Shown: positions 1 to 7,954, numbered from the stretch's first letter. The stretch: DNA of 29,349 nt from Chloroflexota bacterium (GCA_014383605.1 JACNHM010000289.1:1-29349); one strand, 5' to 3'. Numbers and translations: made by a program. The notes: generated from the letters alone by a model not told the origin.

Positions 1-673
1 GCAGTTCCTGCAGAACCTCGAAATCCTCGTCTGTATTCTCGTCATCGTTCTTGTTAGCCAGCGCCAAGAGCGGTTTGAAGGTCATGCGTGGCTGTTCGGG
101 GTAACGATCTTTCCGATGCAGGGGCGCGATGCGATGCTCCTGCAAGATAGCGGTCGTGTCCTCAAGCTGCTGGATCGGATAGGTCTGCAGGTCCACCACG
201 AGCAGGATGAGGTCTGATCGGCGAATCAGATCCAGCAATTCGGGCTCAATGTAGTCCCTATCCAATGGCGGCGTATCTATCAACTGGATCTGGATATTTT
301 CCACGGGCATCATGCCGGGGGTGGGTGTCCAGGTGGTGTAGGGGTAGTCCGCCACTTCGGGGGTGGCGTTGGTCAGGGTGGCGACCAGGGCCGATTTGCC
401 CACATTGGCCGCGCCGACAACGACCACCTGCCCCGCGCCTTCTTTATCAATGCGGAAGGCCGAATCCTGCCGGCCAGTCTTTTTGCGGGTCTGGGCCTCG
501 GATTTCAGTTGGGAGAGTTTCCGGCGCAGATCCGCCCTGAGTCTGTCCGTGCCCTTGTGTTTGGGGATGGCGCTGAGGAACTCTTCCAGGGCGGCGGTTT
601 TCTCCGTACCCGGCCTGGCAGCACGGTATCGCTTTTCCGCTTTCAGGGCTTCTGGAGGGAGGTTCAGGGGCAT
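1..673 (-). CDS. DRG/Obg-like GTPase, C-terminus outside window
   Basis: 224 complete codons are visible before the gene leaves the left edge. The P-loop GAANVGKS is at residues 87–94, a G3-type DTPP at 133–136 and the G4 motif NKND at 207–210. A PYTTWTPTPG stretch after the P-loop resembles the G2 region of Drg/Obg-type GTPases. The first 80 residues are a basic helical segment typical of this prokaryotic branch; a C-terminal TGS domain would be expected beyond the edge. These proteins are thought to act on ribosomes or RNA, which is not shown here. The ATG at 673 has AGAGGTG about 8 bases upstream. The frame stays open further upstream into the preceding gene, but with no better start. It lies 40 bases after the DUF3037 gene on the same strand, so is probably in one transcript with it. 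Confidence 0.88.
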   Translation of the reverse strand, partial: MPLNLPPEALKAEKRYRAARPGTEKTAALEEFLSAIPKHKGTDRLRADLRRKLSQLKSEAQTRKKTGRQDSAFRIDKEGAGQVVVVGAANVGKSALVATLTNATPEVADYPYTTWTPTPGMMPVENIQIQLIDTPPLDRDYIEPELLDLIRRSDLILLVVDLQTYPIQQLEDTTAILQEHRIAPLHRKDRYPEQPRMTFKPLLALANKNDDENTDEDFEVLQEL

Positions 674-713
674 GGTTGCCTGGCACCTCTGTTCAAGCCA
701 GCGACGGGCCCAC

Positions 714-1109
714 TCATGATGGGCGCTTGCGGACCAGCTTTTCCAACAGGCCGTCGAGGGCAGCTTGCGGGTCAACGCATAAGCCGCAGTGCACCGGCGA
801 GACCTGAACGGTGGTGCTGCGCGGCGAGACGAGCCAGTGGAACCGTTCGGCCTGGCTCAACTGGCCGATGGGGCCGGCATCGCTGCCCCCGGCGCAGATG
901 AGGGGAATGAGATCAAGTTGCGCCTGCACCATCGCCACGTCCACCTGGGGGGCCAGGGCTGCCAGCCGTTCGGTGTCCAGTTCGATCCGCGCCGCCAGAA
1001 AGCGCCGCGCGCGGCAGAAGAGGATCCCCCCCGCGTTGATGAACTCCTCCCGCTCGACCTGTGGCACCACGCGCACGATGGCGTAATCAAACGAGCTGGG
1101 CGCGGGCAT
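714..1109 (-). CDS. DUF3037 family protein
   Basis: 131 residues beginning MPAPSSFDYAIVRVVP, a start typical of DUF3037. The VxREEFxNxGxILFC and RxFLxARIELD segments are also characteristic. An open frame continues upstream to 1253, but that part is the shadow of the kinase gene. The ATG at 1109 lies inside the last codons of the upstream kinase gene, giving a 23-base overlap that suggests translational coupling. DUF3037 genes are often found next to HipA_2 kinases; the biochemical role of the pair is not known to me. Confidence 0.85.
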   Translation of the reverse strand: MPAPSSFDYAIVRVVPQVEREEFINAGGILFCRARRFLAARIELDTERLAALAPQVDVAMVQAQLDLIPLICAGGSDAGPIGQLSQAERFHWLVSPRSTTVQVSPVHCGLCVDPQAALDGLLEKLVRKRPS

Positions 1110-1869
1110 GTCTGGCCTCTTCAACGAAGATGGGCGATGCTTCCAGCCGGCTGAACAGGTAGGCAACGTACGCCTGGCGGTGTGCGGCAGGGCTGGCGAA
1201 GTGCCGCTCGTCGCCGAGCCAACCATCGGGGATGATCTGGACGATACGCTCAATGGCCTCCGGCGTCAGGCGGCTGCGCAAGGTGGCGTCAGCCTCGGGC
1301 AGGCGGCTGGCGAAGCGTAGCAGGGTGTGATCCTTGATGAAAGAGAAGGGCGTGCGGCTGCGCTCCAGATAGCCGTTCCAATCGTAGTGGAAGTAGAGGC
1401 ACGAGCCGTGGTCAATCAGCCACAGTTCGCCCTGCCAGATGAGGATGTTCACATTGCGCGGTGTGCGGTCAATGTTGGTCACGTAGGCATCGAACCAGAC
1501 GATGGCCGAGGCCAGGTCTGGGTCGGGCGGTGGTTGCAACAGCAGGTTGAAGGCGAAAGCCTGGGGCAGGTAGCGCAGTCCCAGGTTGAGACCGACGCTG
1601 GCGGCGAGGAGGTCATGGATCTCCGCGTCGGGCTCTGAGGGGCCCAGGGCAGGGTCGAGCTCGACGAAGACGATCTCCGGCACCCGCAGCCCCAGCGCCC
1701 GGCCGATCTCTCCGGCCAGCAACTCGGCGATCAGGGCCTTGGCTCCGTGCCCGCCGCCGACGAATTTCATGACGTAGAGCTGCCCGTCGTCCCCTTCGAC
1801 GATGGCTGGCAGTGAGCTTCCTTCCCGCAGCGGAGTGATGTATTGGGTGGCGGTGACGGTTCTGATCAT
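1087..1869 (-). CDS. HipA-like (HipA_2) kinase
   Basis: 260 residues with a reduced HipA/PI3K-like kinase fold. The glycine-rich N-lobe is followed by VMKF with the candidate ATP-binding Lys35. The catalytic loop NIDRTPRNVN gives Asp134 and Asn139/141, and LIDHGS gives the metal-binding Asp153. It is much shorter than HipA toxins (about 440 residues) and lacks the N-terminal subdomain, as is usual for HipA_2. No HipB-like DNA-binding partner is adjacent; instead it overlaps DUF3037. Whether it phosphorylates a protein is unknown. The start ATG at 1869 lies 30 bases after the DUF4230 remnant, and its ribosome-binding site is weak. It is probably transcribed from the promoter at 2261–2289. Confidence 0.85.
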   Translation of the reverse strand: MIRTVTATQYITPLREGSSLPAIVEGDDGQLYVMKFVGGGHGAKALIAELLAGEIGRALGLRVPEIVFVELDPALGPSEPDAEIHDLLAASVGLNLGLRYLPQAFAFNLLLQPPPDPDLASAIVWFDAYVTNIDRTPRNVNILIWQGELWLIDHGSCLYFHYDWNGYLERSRTPFSFIKDHTLLRFASRLPEADATLRSRLTPEAIERIVQIIPDGWLGDERHFASPAAHRQAYVAYLFSRLEASPIFVEEARHARAQLV

Positions 1870-1899
1870 GGTCAGGTGATTCTCTCTATCGGAAGGGCG

Positions 1900-2191
1900 T
1901 CAATTCACGGCGATGCGTATCTCCGTGAAGCCCAGCGAGCGCAGGTGATTCTCGAAGAACAGTTGGCCGTACTGGGAGGCCATGTCCAGAATCCCGGCCT
2001 CGACGGCCGTCTGCTGCAGGGCATCCTGGGCCGCCTGCAGCGCCTCGCCTTCCAGGGTGGGATCATGGGTCACCAGCAGCGACTTCTCGTAGTGCACGAT
2101 GTGTGTCTCGTCGAAATCAATGCTGTCCGAGCACGGCTATGAGAAGGAGTATGGCCACCTGCCACGTGGGCCAACGATGCTCTCGTGTCAT
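1900..2191 (-). pseudogene. DUF4230 gene with internal deletion
   Basis: An ATG at 2191, preceded by AGGAGA, opens MTREHRWPTWQV followed by a hydrophobic anchor (AILLLIAVLG), then stops at TGA 2117–2119. In another frame, from the TAG just before, a typical DUF4230 C-terminus follows: DETHIVHYEKSLLVTHDPTLEG and then a helix-rich end, GILDMASQYGQLFFENHLRSL (as two adjoining stretches), ending at 1900. DUF4230 proteins are usually about 200 residues, an N-terminal membrane anchor plus a core domain. Here only about 24 N-terminal and 80 C-terminal residues remain, out of frame with each other. I infer loss of the middle of the gene. The C-terminal part could restart at GTG 2097 as a 65-residue peptide, but no ribosome-binding site supports this. 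Confidence 0.7.
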
Positions 2192-2260
2192 TCTCTTTGA
2201 TCTCCTGAGTCTGTCCAATAGCAGGCAGAACCCACCGCCCGCGCATGAGCCTGTGTGCGC

Positions 2261-2289
2261 ATTATAAGCCAAAAATCGGCACAGGTCAA
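2261..2289 (-). promoter_or_regulatory. sigma70-type promoter for the DUF4230 remnant–hipA-like operon
   Basis: On the minus strand TTGACC at 2284–2289 and TATAAT at 2261–2266 are separated by exactly 17 bases. The start of transcription should be near 2254, giving a leader of about 60 bases before the ATG at 2191. The promoter is near consensus although the first gene behind it is broken. Confidence 0.75.
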
Positions 2290-2340
2290 TTCAGAACAGA
2301 TGTGCGCGGAAGGAGTGCCGGGGAAAAGCTCATCTCTTCG

Positions 2341-2396
2341 CCGCAGAGCACGCAGCGTTTCTTTGGTCTTCTCAGCGTGCTCGGCGCTCTCTGCGG
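2341..2396. repeat. nested inverted repeat
   Basis: Outer arms CCGCAGAG (2341–2348) and CTCTGCGG (2389–2396), and inner arms GAGCACGC (2346–2353) and GCGTGCTC (2375–2382), are each perfect 8-bp inverted repeats. The outer and inner arms overlap on the left. There is no T-run beside it, so it is not an obvious terminator. Confidence 0.6.
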
Positions 2397-2538
2397 TTGA
2401 GAAGCGGTCGAGACTCGCATCAACGCGGTGGTGGGGAGACTACCAGAGCCGTTATCCAGGGGAGTCATCGTTCCGTCTGGTGACAGTTTCGGCCCTGGGG
2501 ACCGGGGCGAGGACGCCCCCTTTGTGACAGGAGGGCGT

Positions 2539-2736
2539 GGCCCTGAGTGCTCGCCGAGCGGTGCGAGGCCAGGGGATCGGGGGTGTCCCCCGCCATCCCT
2601 CTGGAATCAGCGAGCACCCAGGGATGCCCAGGCCCTGAGTGCTCGCCGAGCGGTGCGAGGCCGGGGGATCGGGGGTGTCCCCCGCCATCCCTCTGGAATC
2701 AGCGAGCACCCAGGGATGCCCAGGCCCTGAGTGCTC
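2539..2736. repeat. 92-bp tandem repeat, 2.15 copies
   Basis: Full copies at 2539–2630 and 2631–2722 differ at a single base (A at 2571, G at 2663). A 14-base partial third copy lies at 2723–2736. Each unit folds on itself: CCCTGAGTGCTCGC near its start pairs with GCGAGCACCCAGGG near its end (13 of 14 bases), and CGGGGG-TGT-CCCCCG makes a perfect inner stem. It lies between two minus-strand operons and codes for nothing credible. Confidence 0.9.
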
Positions 2737-2865
2737 TATGAAAAAAGGAGGAGAAGAAGAGATTTACTCTCCCTCGCATTCTACCACATCTCCCCCAAAC
2801 CTGCTGGACGCCTACCCTACGCTTACCCTACGTTCGCCCAGCGGCCAGCCCAGCCCTTCCATCAC

Positions 2866-3732
2866 TCACTCCTCCGGCCAGATGCGGCTAAAGGCCATCC
2901 ACTGCTCTGGCCAATGGCTGATGTAGCGCTCCATCACCTCCAGGCAGCGGCGCACGCCGCTGAGAGCATCATCCTGCCCCTTCTGCAAAGTGATGGGAGG
3001 TTCAAGGATGATTCGCACCCGCAGGTCATCAGTACGTACCAGAAAAGCGGGAATGATTGGGGCGCCGGTGCGCAGGGCGATGCGCACGTGCCCATCGGGC
3101 ATCAGCGCCGGGCGGCCGAAGAACTCCACCCAAGTGCCAGAGTCGGTGAAATTGCGGTCGGCAGCCACGACGATCATCTCCCCTCGTTTGATGGTTCGCA
3201 GCAACTCCCGCGCCGCCTGGCCCAAAGGAACGGTGCGATAACCGCTTCGCTCCCGCCGCGAGAGGAAAAACTGCTCCACCTGCGGCGCTTCATGAGTTAG
3301 AGCCACGCCGGTCAGGGGGACGTCCTGGCTGGCGATCCAGGCGCCGCTCGCCTCCCACGGGCCCATGTGGGCGATCATCAGGATGCCGCCGCGCCCGGAG
3401 GCCTGGGCCTCGTGCAGATGCTCCTCGCCGGTGACGGAGACAATGAGCTGATCCAGCTCGCCGTCCAGCAGGCGGGGCTGTCGAAAGAAATCCACGACGC
3501 CATAGGCGAAATGATCGAAGCCCGCCCGCGCCGTGCGTCGCACCGTCGCTTCGTCGGCCTGGGGACCGAGTACCTGGCGCAGGTTAGTCAGCAGCGTGGC
3601 TCGCGAGCGCCGGTGAAAGATCCAGTAGAGCCAGGCGATGAGCCGCGCCAGGCGGTAGGCGCGCCCCATCGGCACGCGCACCGCCAGGCCTTCCCCCAGC
3701 CTGTAGAAGATGTATCCGAGGTAGTCAAGCAT
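2866..3732 (-). CDS. LpxL/PatA-type lysophospholipid acyltransferase family protein
   Basis: 288 residues of the HtrB/LpxL acyltransferase superfamily. The catalytic HxxxxE is HMGPWE (His122, Glu127), followed by the family's AADRNF and FFGRPALMPDGH segments. Relatives acylate lipid A precursors or, in Gram-positive bacteria, phosphatidylinositol mannosides (PatA). No other lipid A gene is visible, so a glycolipid or phospholipid substrate is as likely. An N-terminal hydrophobic segment (about 27–40) suggests membrane association. The ATG at 3732 overlaps the NfeD stop by 8 bases (ATGCTTGA), which favours it over an open extension to 3777 and indicates coupled translation. Confidence 0.85.
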   Translation of the reverse strand: MLDYLGYIFYRLGEGLAVRVPMGRAYRLARLIAWLYWIFHRRSRATLLTNLRQVLGPQADEATVRRTARAGFDHFAYGVVDFFRQPRLLDGELDQLIVSVTGEEHLHEAQASGRGGILMIAHMGPWEASGAWIASQDVPLTGVALTHEAPQVEQFFLSRRERSGYRTVPLGQAARELLRTIKRGEMIVVAADRNFTDSGTWVEFFGRPALMPDGHVRIALRTGAPIIPAFLVRTDDLRVRIILEPPITLQKGQDDALSGVRRCLEVMERYISHWPEQWMAFSRIWPEE

Positions 3733-5107
3733 GGCTATCTCCGCTTGGGCCTCTCCGTCCCTTGCCTTTTCCCCCATCCGGCTTTCGCTTCCTCACGCGC
3801 AGACGGAAGCCGTCGCGGCCCAGCACCTCCACCCGCTCGCCTGCGGCCACCGGCCCGTCCTCAGCCACGGCGTTCCATCGCTCTCCCTGCACGAAGACGA
3901 TGCCTTCCGGGTCCAGCCCCGTGCGCGCTTCGGCGATCTGCCCCACCAGTCCCTCGCCGCCCGTGACCGCCGGCACGCGCTGCGCGGCCACCGCCTTGGC
4001 CATGGCGAAGAAGAAAAAGCCTCCCGTGGCCAGCCCCACGCCGATCACCAGCGGCAGGGATACGCCGAAGTAGGGGCTGTTGAACAGCATCAGCGCGCCG
4101 AAAACGAAGGAGGCAATGCCTCCCAGCGTCAGCGCCCCGTGGGTCGGCGCTTTGATGTCCAGGACGAAGAGGACGAAGGCCAGGCCGATGAAGAACAGGC
4201 CGCTGTAGTTGACGGGCAGCACGCCCAGCGCGTACAGTCCCAACAGCAGGCAGACGGCGCCCACGATGCCGGCGGCGTAGCCGCCGGGGCTGGAAAGCTC
4301 GAACAGCAGGGCGTTGAGCCCCAGCGTCAGCAGGATGAAGGCGATGTTGGGGTTGAGGACGGTGTTCATGAACTGCTCGAAGGAGTTCAGGGGCAGATGC
4401 GCAACGGGCGCGCCAGCGGTGCGCAGCGTGTGTTTTTCGCCGCCGACCTCCACCTCGAAGCCATCAAGCTGCTGCAACAGGTCATCCACGTCGTTGGCGA
4501 TGACGTCAATGACGCCCAACTCCAGCGCTTCCTGCGCTGTGGCCGCGGCCGCTTCTTCCACGGCCCTGGCCGCCCACTCCACCGCCTTCTCGCCCCGCCG
4601 CTGGGCCAGGTTCTTGATGTCGGCCACCAGGATGTTGGTGGCCTTCTTCAGCATCGTTTCCGGCAGCTCCTGCCCTTCACCAGAGACAGGCGAGGCCGCG
4701 CCGATGCTGCTGCCGGGAGCCATGGCCGCCACGTGCGCGGCCAGGGTGATGAACGTCCCCGCCGAGCCGGCGTGCGCCCGCGCCGGGGCCACGTAGACGA
4801 CGATGGGCACCCGCGCCTGGATCATGCGCTGGCTGATCTCCTTGGTGATGTCCGATGATCCGCCCGGCGTGTCCAGTTGCAGGATCAGCGCCTCGGCGCC
4901 GCCCGACTCGGCGGCCAGGATGCCCCGCTCGACGTAGCTGCTGAGGATGGGCGTCACCGCACCCTTGAACGTGAGCACCAGCACCTGGCCGGGCTCTTGC
5001 GCGCTGGCGCCGGGCAGCAGCGCTGCCAGCACCAACAGCAGGTAGAAGCCGACGCGTATCCCTATGCAACGTTTCATGTTCCGCCTATTCCGCCATTTCG
5101 TGACCAT
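3725..5107 (-). CDS. NfeD-family membrane serine protease (ClpP class)
   Basis: 460 residues, the long NfeD type. A signal peptide (about 12–36, ending GASA) precedes a ClpP-like domain with LDTPGG (79–83), candidate nucleophile Ser115 in AHAGSAGT and candidate general base Lys165 in DIKNLAQ, matching the Ser-Lys pair of the 1510-N protease. Several membrane helices follow from about 245 to 375, then a soluble OB-like NfeD domain and a basic tail. Such proteins act at the membrane surface, usually with stomatin/flotillin partners, none of which is visible here. The ATG at 5107 has GGGAGGTGAGG directly upstream and lies about 25 bases from the predicted transcription start. A second Met at 5077 has no ribosome-binding site. 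Confidence 0.9.
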   Translation of the reverse strand: MVTKWRNRRNMKRCIGIRVGFYLLLVLAALLPGASAQEPGQVLVLTFKGAVTPILSSYVERGILAAESGGAEALILQLDTPGGSSDITKEISQRMIQARVPIVVYVAPARAHAGSAGTFITLAAHVAAMAPGSSIGAASPVSGEGQELPETMLKKATNILVADIKNLAQRRGEKAVEWAARAVEEAAAATAQEALELGVIDVIANDVDDLLQQLDGFEVEVGGEKHTLRTAGAPVAHLPLNSFEQFMNTVLNPNIAFILLTLGLNALLFELSSPGGYAAGIVGAVCLLLGLYALGVLPVNYSGLFFIGLAFVLFVLDIKAPTHGALTLGGIASFVFGALMLFNSPYFGVSLPLVIGVGLATGGFFFFAMAKAVAAQRVPAVTGGEGLVGQIAEARTGLDPEGIVFVQGERWNAVAEDGPVAAGERVEVLGRDGFRLRVRKRKPDGGKGKGRRGPSGDSHA

Positions 5108-5138
5108 CTTGCCTCACCTCCCAGGGCCATCCCCGCGC

Positions 5139-5167
5139 ATTATACCTCACATCCTCGTCTCAGACAA
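5139..5167 (-). promoter_or_regulatory. promoter of the NfeD–acyltransferase operon
   Basis: On the minus strand TTGTCT at 5162–5167 and TATAAT at 5139–5144 are 17 bases apart. Transcription would start near 5132, about 25 bases ahead of the NfeD start. The -35 element directly abuts the U-tract of the preceding gene's terminator. Confidence 0.7.
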
Positions 5168-5200
5168 AGAAAAACCCCCGACCGGATCGCCGATCAGGGG
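5166..5200 (-). terminator. terminator of the R3H ATPase gene
   Basis: On the minus strand CCCCTGATCGG (5190–5200) and CCGGTCGGGGG (5175–5185) form an 11-bp stem with two G·U pairs and the loop CGAT, followed by TTTTTCTTT. It begins 12 bases after the ATPase stop codon. Confidence 0.85.
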
Positions 5201-5212
5201 CGTTACGTGGTG

Positions 5213-6739
5213 TCATCGTTCTTCCCGGTAGATGCGCACGCGGCGGCGCGGCTCGCGGCCCTGGCTGTGCGAGACCAGACGCGCCTCCCGCGCCATCTCG
5301 TGCTGCTGGCGACGGATGAAGGCGGGTTGCGGTTGCAGTTCAACGATTTCTGTGCCCGCCAGCACGCGGCGGATGGCCTCATCCGTCTCCCGCATGGCCT
5401 CGGCGAAGCTGTCCACCGGCTCCACCGGCAGGCCCACGATCTCGGCCATGCAGGCTTCCATCTGCCGCACGGTGTTGGAACGCAGCACGTAGACCGGAAT
5501 CCCGCGCTCTTCCGCCGTGCTGATAGGCCGCGGCCGCCGGCGGTAGTAGTTCTTCAGGGTCACGACCATGTTGGCCGCCGACACCTTGTCCACCAACTGC
5601 AGCGGGATGTCCAGATTCTGGGCCGCCTGCTGCAGTTTGTTCTTGCCGATGCCATAGGGGTAGATACGCAGCGCCCGATCCGGCGGCATCTGCGGCACGG
5701 CGGCGCGGCGTTCCGCTTCCGGCAGGGGCCGCCGTGCCGCCGGTGCGTCTGCGACCTGCACCTGCCCCTCCTCGTCCCGGTAACGAAGCTCGGGGCTGAG
5801 CGGCCGCCGGCGCAGCAGCGCATCCACGGCCGCCGACACGTCGTGATGCACCGCCAGCCGCTGGCGGTCCTGGATCTCCACGACCACGTCGAAGGTGGGC
5901 GGCGCGCGCCGTTCCAGCACCGTCTTCTGCGTGCCCCGCCGCCGCGCCTCCTCGTCGCTCAAGGTCACGCTCTCGATGCCGCCCACCAGGTCGGCCAGCG
6001 TGGGGTTCATCAGCAGGTTGTCCAGCGTGTTGCCGTGGGCCGTGCCGATGAGTTGCACGCCCCGCTCGGCGATGGTGCGGGCCGCCGCCGCCTCCAGTTC
6101 CCGCCCGATCTCGTCAATGATGATCACTTCCGGCATGTGGTTTTCCACGGCCTCGATCATCACCTCGTGCTGCAGCGCCGGCGTGGGCACCTGCATGCGC
6201 CGCGCCCGGCCGATGGCCGGGTGGGGGATGTCGCCGTCGCCGCCGATCTCGTTGGAGGTGTCCACCACCACGACGCGCTTGCGCTGTTCGGACAGGATGC
6301 GCGCCGCCTCTCGCAGCAGGGTCGTCTTGCCCACACCAGGGCGGCCCAGCAGCAGGATGTTCTTGTCCGATTCCACGATGTCCTGGACGATGTCAATGAC
6401 GCCGTACACCGCCCGGCCCACGCGGCAGGTCAGCCCCACGACGGCCCCTTGCCGATTGCGGATGCAGGAGATGCGGTGCAGCGTGCGCTCGATGCCCGCC
6501 CGGTTGTCGGTGGTGAACTCGCCGATGCGCTCGACGACGTAGTCCAGTTCCTCGCGGCTGACCTCCTGGTCGTTCAGCGTCACTTCGTGGGCGATGAAGC
6601 GAGCTTCGGGCAAGCGGCCCAGGTCGAGGACCATCTCCAGCAGCTCGTCGCTGCGCTTGGCCTGCCGCACCGCCTCTTCGAGATGCGGCGGCAGGACGCC
6701 CAGCAAGGCGTCCAGGTCGTCAGTGATTCGTTGTTGCAT
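5213..6739 (-). CDS. R3H-domain AAA ATPase (Ycf45/SpoIIIAA-like)
   Basis: 508 residues. The SpoIIIAA/Ycf45-type ATPase core has Walker A GRPGVGKT at 132–139, [20 protein letters not shown] after beta 2, Walker B VIIIDE at 205–210, and a GTAHG sensor segment. A variable linker follows. The C-terminus (from about 445) carries an R3H single-strand nucleic-acid-binding signature (RRQQH, RRRVRIY). Proteins of this layout are widespread in Cyanobacteria and Chloroflexota, with unknown function. A TTG at 6751 is in frame, but GAGGAAGAG just before the ATG at 6739 makes that the likely start. Upstream lies the octamer array and the GNAT gene, which may be co-transcribed. Confidence 0.9.
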   Translation of the reverse strand: MQQRITDDLDALLGVLPPHLEEAVRQAKRSDELLEMVLDLGRLPEARFIAHEVTLNDQEVSREELDYVVERIGEFTTDNRAGIERTLHRISCIRNRQGAVVGLTCRVGRAVYGVIDIVQDIVESDKNILLLGRPGVGKTTLLREAARILSEQRKRVVVVDTSNEIGGDGDIPHPAIGRARRMQVPTPALQHEVMIEAVENHMPEVIIIDEIGRELEAAAARTIAERGVQLIGTAHGNTLDNLLMNPTLADLVGGIESVTLSDEEARRRGTQKTVLERRAPPTFDVVVEIQDRQRLAVHHDVSAAVDALLRRRPLSPELRYRDEEGQVQVADAPAARRPLPEAERRAAVPQMPPDRALRIYPYGIGKNKLQQAAQNLDIPLQLVDKVSAANMVVTLKNYYRRRPRPISTAEERGIPVYVLRSNTVRQMEACMAEIVGLPVEPVDSFAEAMRETDEAIRRVLAGTEIVELQPQPAFIRRQQHEMAREARLVSHSQGREPRRRVRIYREER

Positions 6740-6751
6740 TCTCTTCCTCAA

Positions 6752-6849
6752 CTGGTAGGTTGGTAGATTGGTAGATTGGTAGATTGGTAAGCTGGTAAAT
6801 TGGTGTGGTCTCGGATGTTTCCCAATCTACCAGTGTACCGGTTTACCGA
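6752..6849. repeat. octamer tandem array with inverted half
   Basis: Six units of about TTGGTAGA run from 6752 to 6799. Past a short spacer, 6821–6850 carries the same motif on the other strand (units GGTAGATT, GGTACACT, GGTAAACC). The stop codon TAG of the GNAT gene (6850–6852) lies within a unit of the inverted half. Confidence 0.85.
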
Positions 6850-7833
6850 CTACCGCCTCGTGGGCACCGCTCCGGGAACGGAGGGCTCTGCCCGTGCCTC
6901 CAGCGCCGGCAAGGCCCGCCGTGCTGGCTCCCTGACCCGCACCACGGTGTGTTTGACCAAACGAGACCAGGTGGCCACTGGCCGAAAGCCACACTCGCCC
7001 AGCGGCGTGCGCACTCCGCTCTGGTACTCCCGCACCAGGCAGTAGACCGGCCGCGGCGGGTAAGCGGACAAGACCGCCAGCCCCCGCTCCAGGAGCGCCA
7101 GCGGTTCTTCGGTCGCCTGAAAATCCCCCCACAGCCTCAAGCAATGGGCAGACCGTCCCGGGTGCACCAGCACCAGGCCGGCGATCTCCCCCTCCCTCTC
7201 CAGCACGAAGCGCTCCCAATGGCCCGCAGCCGACCAGGGCAACGATGGATCGCCCTCGGGGCTTCCCCCCAGGCCCTCCGCCTGTTGCACCAGGCGGGGC
7301 GTGATGGCCGCGTGGAGCTTCGGCAATGCCCAGCCGTCGGCCGAGGTCAGGGGTCTGACCTGATGCGATCCCGGCGCCGCCGCCGGCCCGGCAGGGTGTT
7401 CCGCGCCGTACACCTCCTCCCGCGTGTAGGGACTGAAACCCATCTGCCGAAACAGCGTGAGTGTTTCCGGGGTTTCCTCCGGAATGCTGGCGAACAGCCG
7501 CTGTACCCCCTGTTCGCCCGCTTGCTGGGCACAATGAGCCAGCAGGCGGCGCCAGAGGGCGGCGCTCTCTTCGTCACCGGCCAGCGCCGGGGCCAGGAAG
7601 ACGATGTCCGCCTCGGGACGGCCCGGCCGCAGGCGCATCTGGATGGCTCCTCCTGCGGCTTCCCGGGAGACGTAGGTCACCACATCGCCGCCCCACCAGC
7701 GAAAGGGCGCGCTCAGCGCCGTCCACGCCGGCGGCTCGCAGCCGGCCAGGGCGCGGTGCGGATCGAGCCACACGCCCCGCCGCTGCAGACGGTGGACGAG
7801 GAAGAGATCTGTCAGATCAAAGGGACGGATCAT
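6850..7833 (-). CDS. tandem GNAT-like protein, function unknown
   Basis: 327 residues. The first half has a GNAT-like core (ADIVFLAPAL, then a helix, then LFASIPEETPETLTLFRQMGFSPYTREEVY as two adjoining stretches) resembling the motif A/B region of N-acetyltransferases. The second half repeats a degenerate version (FVLEREGEIAGLVLVHPG and later VYCLVREYQSGVRTPLGECGF in adjoining parts). No clear acetyl-CoA pyrophosphate loop is visible, so activity is doubtful. The ATG at 7833 is preferred over an in-frame TTG at 7848, although neither has a good ribosome-binding site. The C-terminus is Pro/Arg/Ala rich and its stop is embedded in the octamer array. Confidence 0.6.
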   Translation of the reverse strand: MIRPFDLTDLFLVHRLQRRGVWLDPHRALAGCEPPAWTALSAPFRWWGGDVVTYVSREAAGGAIQMRLRPGRPEADIVFLAPALAGDEESAALWRRLLAHCAQQAGEQGVQRLFASIPEETPETLTLFRQMGFSPYTREEVYGAEHPAGPAAAPGSHQVRPLTSADGWALPKLHAAITPRLVQQAEGLGGSPEGDPSLPWSAAGHWERFVLEREGEIAGLVLVHPGRSAHCLRLWGDFQATEEPLALLERGLAVLSAYPPRPVYCLVREYQSGVRTPLGECGFRPVATWSRLVKHTVVRVREPARRALPALEARAEPSVPGAVPTRR

Positions 7834-7842
7834 GTCTAGAAA

Positions 7843-7870
7843 ATCCAAAGTTCAAAAACCAAAGCCCAAA
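7843..7870. repeat. heptamer array, NNYCAAA type
   Basis: Four units in a row: ATCCAAA, GTTCAAA, AACCAAA, GCCCAAA. It sits 10 bases upstream of the GNAT start codon on the opposite reading sense. The consensus matches the arrays at 22632–22666 and 23254–23295. Confidence 0.75.
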
Positions 7871-7921
7871 GGGGGGCTGGAAAGCCAACTGTTCGCCGGG
7901 AATGAAACCCACCCAGGCGTG

Positions 7922-7950
7922 ATTATAGGCGGCAATGCCGTCTGCTGCAA
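7922..7950 (-). promoter_or_regulatory. possible promoter for the GNAT-like gene
   Basis: On the minus strand TATAAT at 7922–7927 is consensus. The -35 position 17 bases away is TTGCAG (7945–7950), which matches only the first half of the consensus. Transcription would start about 80 bases before the ATG at 7833. Confidence 0.45.
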
Positions 7951-7954
7951 ATGG

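Larger units (their letters stand above)
2290..2865. other. gene-free repeat-rich interval
   Basis: No credible gene was found on either strand. Open frames here are translations of the 92-bp repeat. The interval holds a nested palindrome (2341–2396), a GC hairpin with arms GGGGCG/CGCCCC (2504–2519), the 92-bp tandem repeat (2539–2736) and a 23-base purine tract (2740–2762). The rest up to the end of the acyltransferase gene shows nothing recognisable. Confidence 0.6.

Noticed and set aside
2452..2741. Several open frames of 60–100 codons on both strands
   Set aside because: They are translations of the 92-bp tandem repeat and its hairpins, with repeated peptides and no ribosome-binding sites.
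2740..2762. 23-base purine tract next to the tandem repeat, possible terminator T-run on the minus strand
   Set aside because: No stable stem lies directly before it on the minus strand, so termination of the acyltransferase operon here is not supported.
2778..2806. TAGAAT on the minus strand as a possible promoter toward the 92-bp repeat
   Set aside because: No -35-like hexamer occurs at 15–19 bases; only the -10 matches.
4877..6766. A 629-codon open frame on the plus strand
   Set aside because: It is the antisense shadow of the R3H ATPase gene: His/Arg/Gln-rich, no domain resemblance, while the minus-strand frame has intact ATPase motifs.
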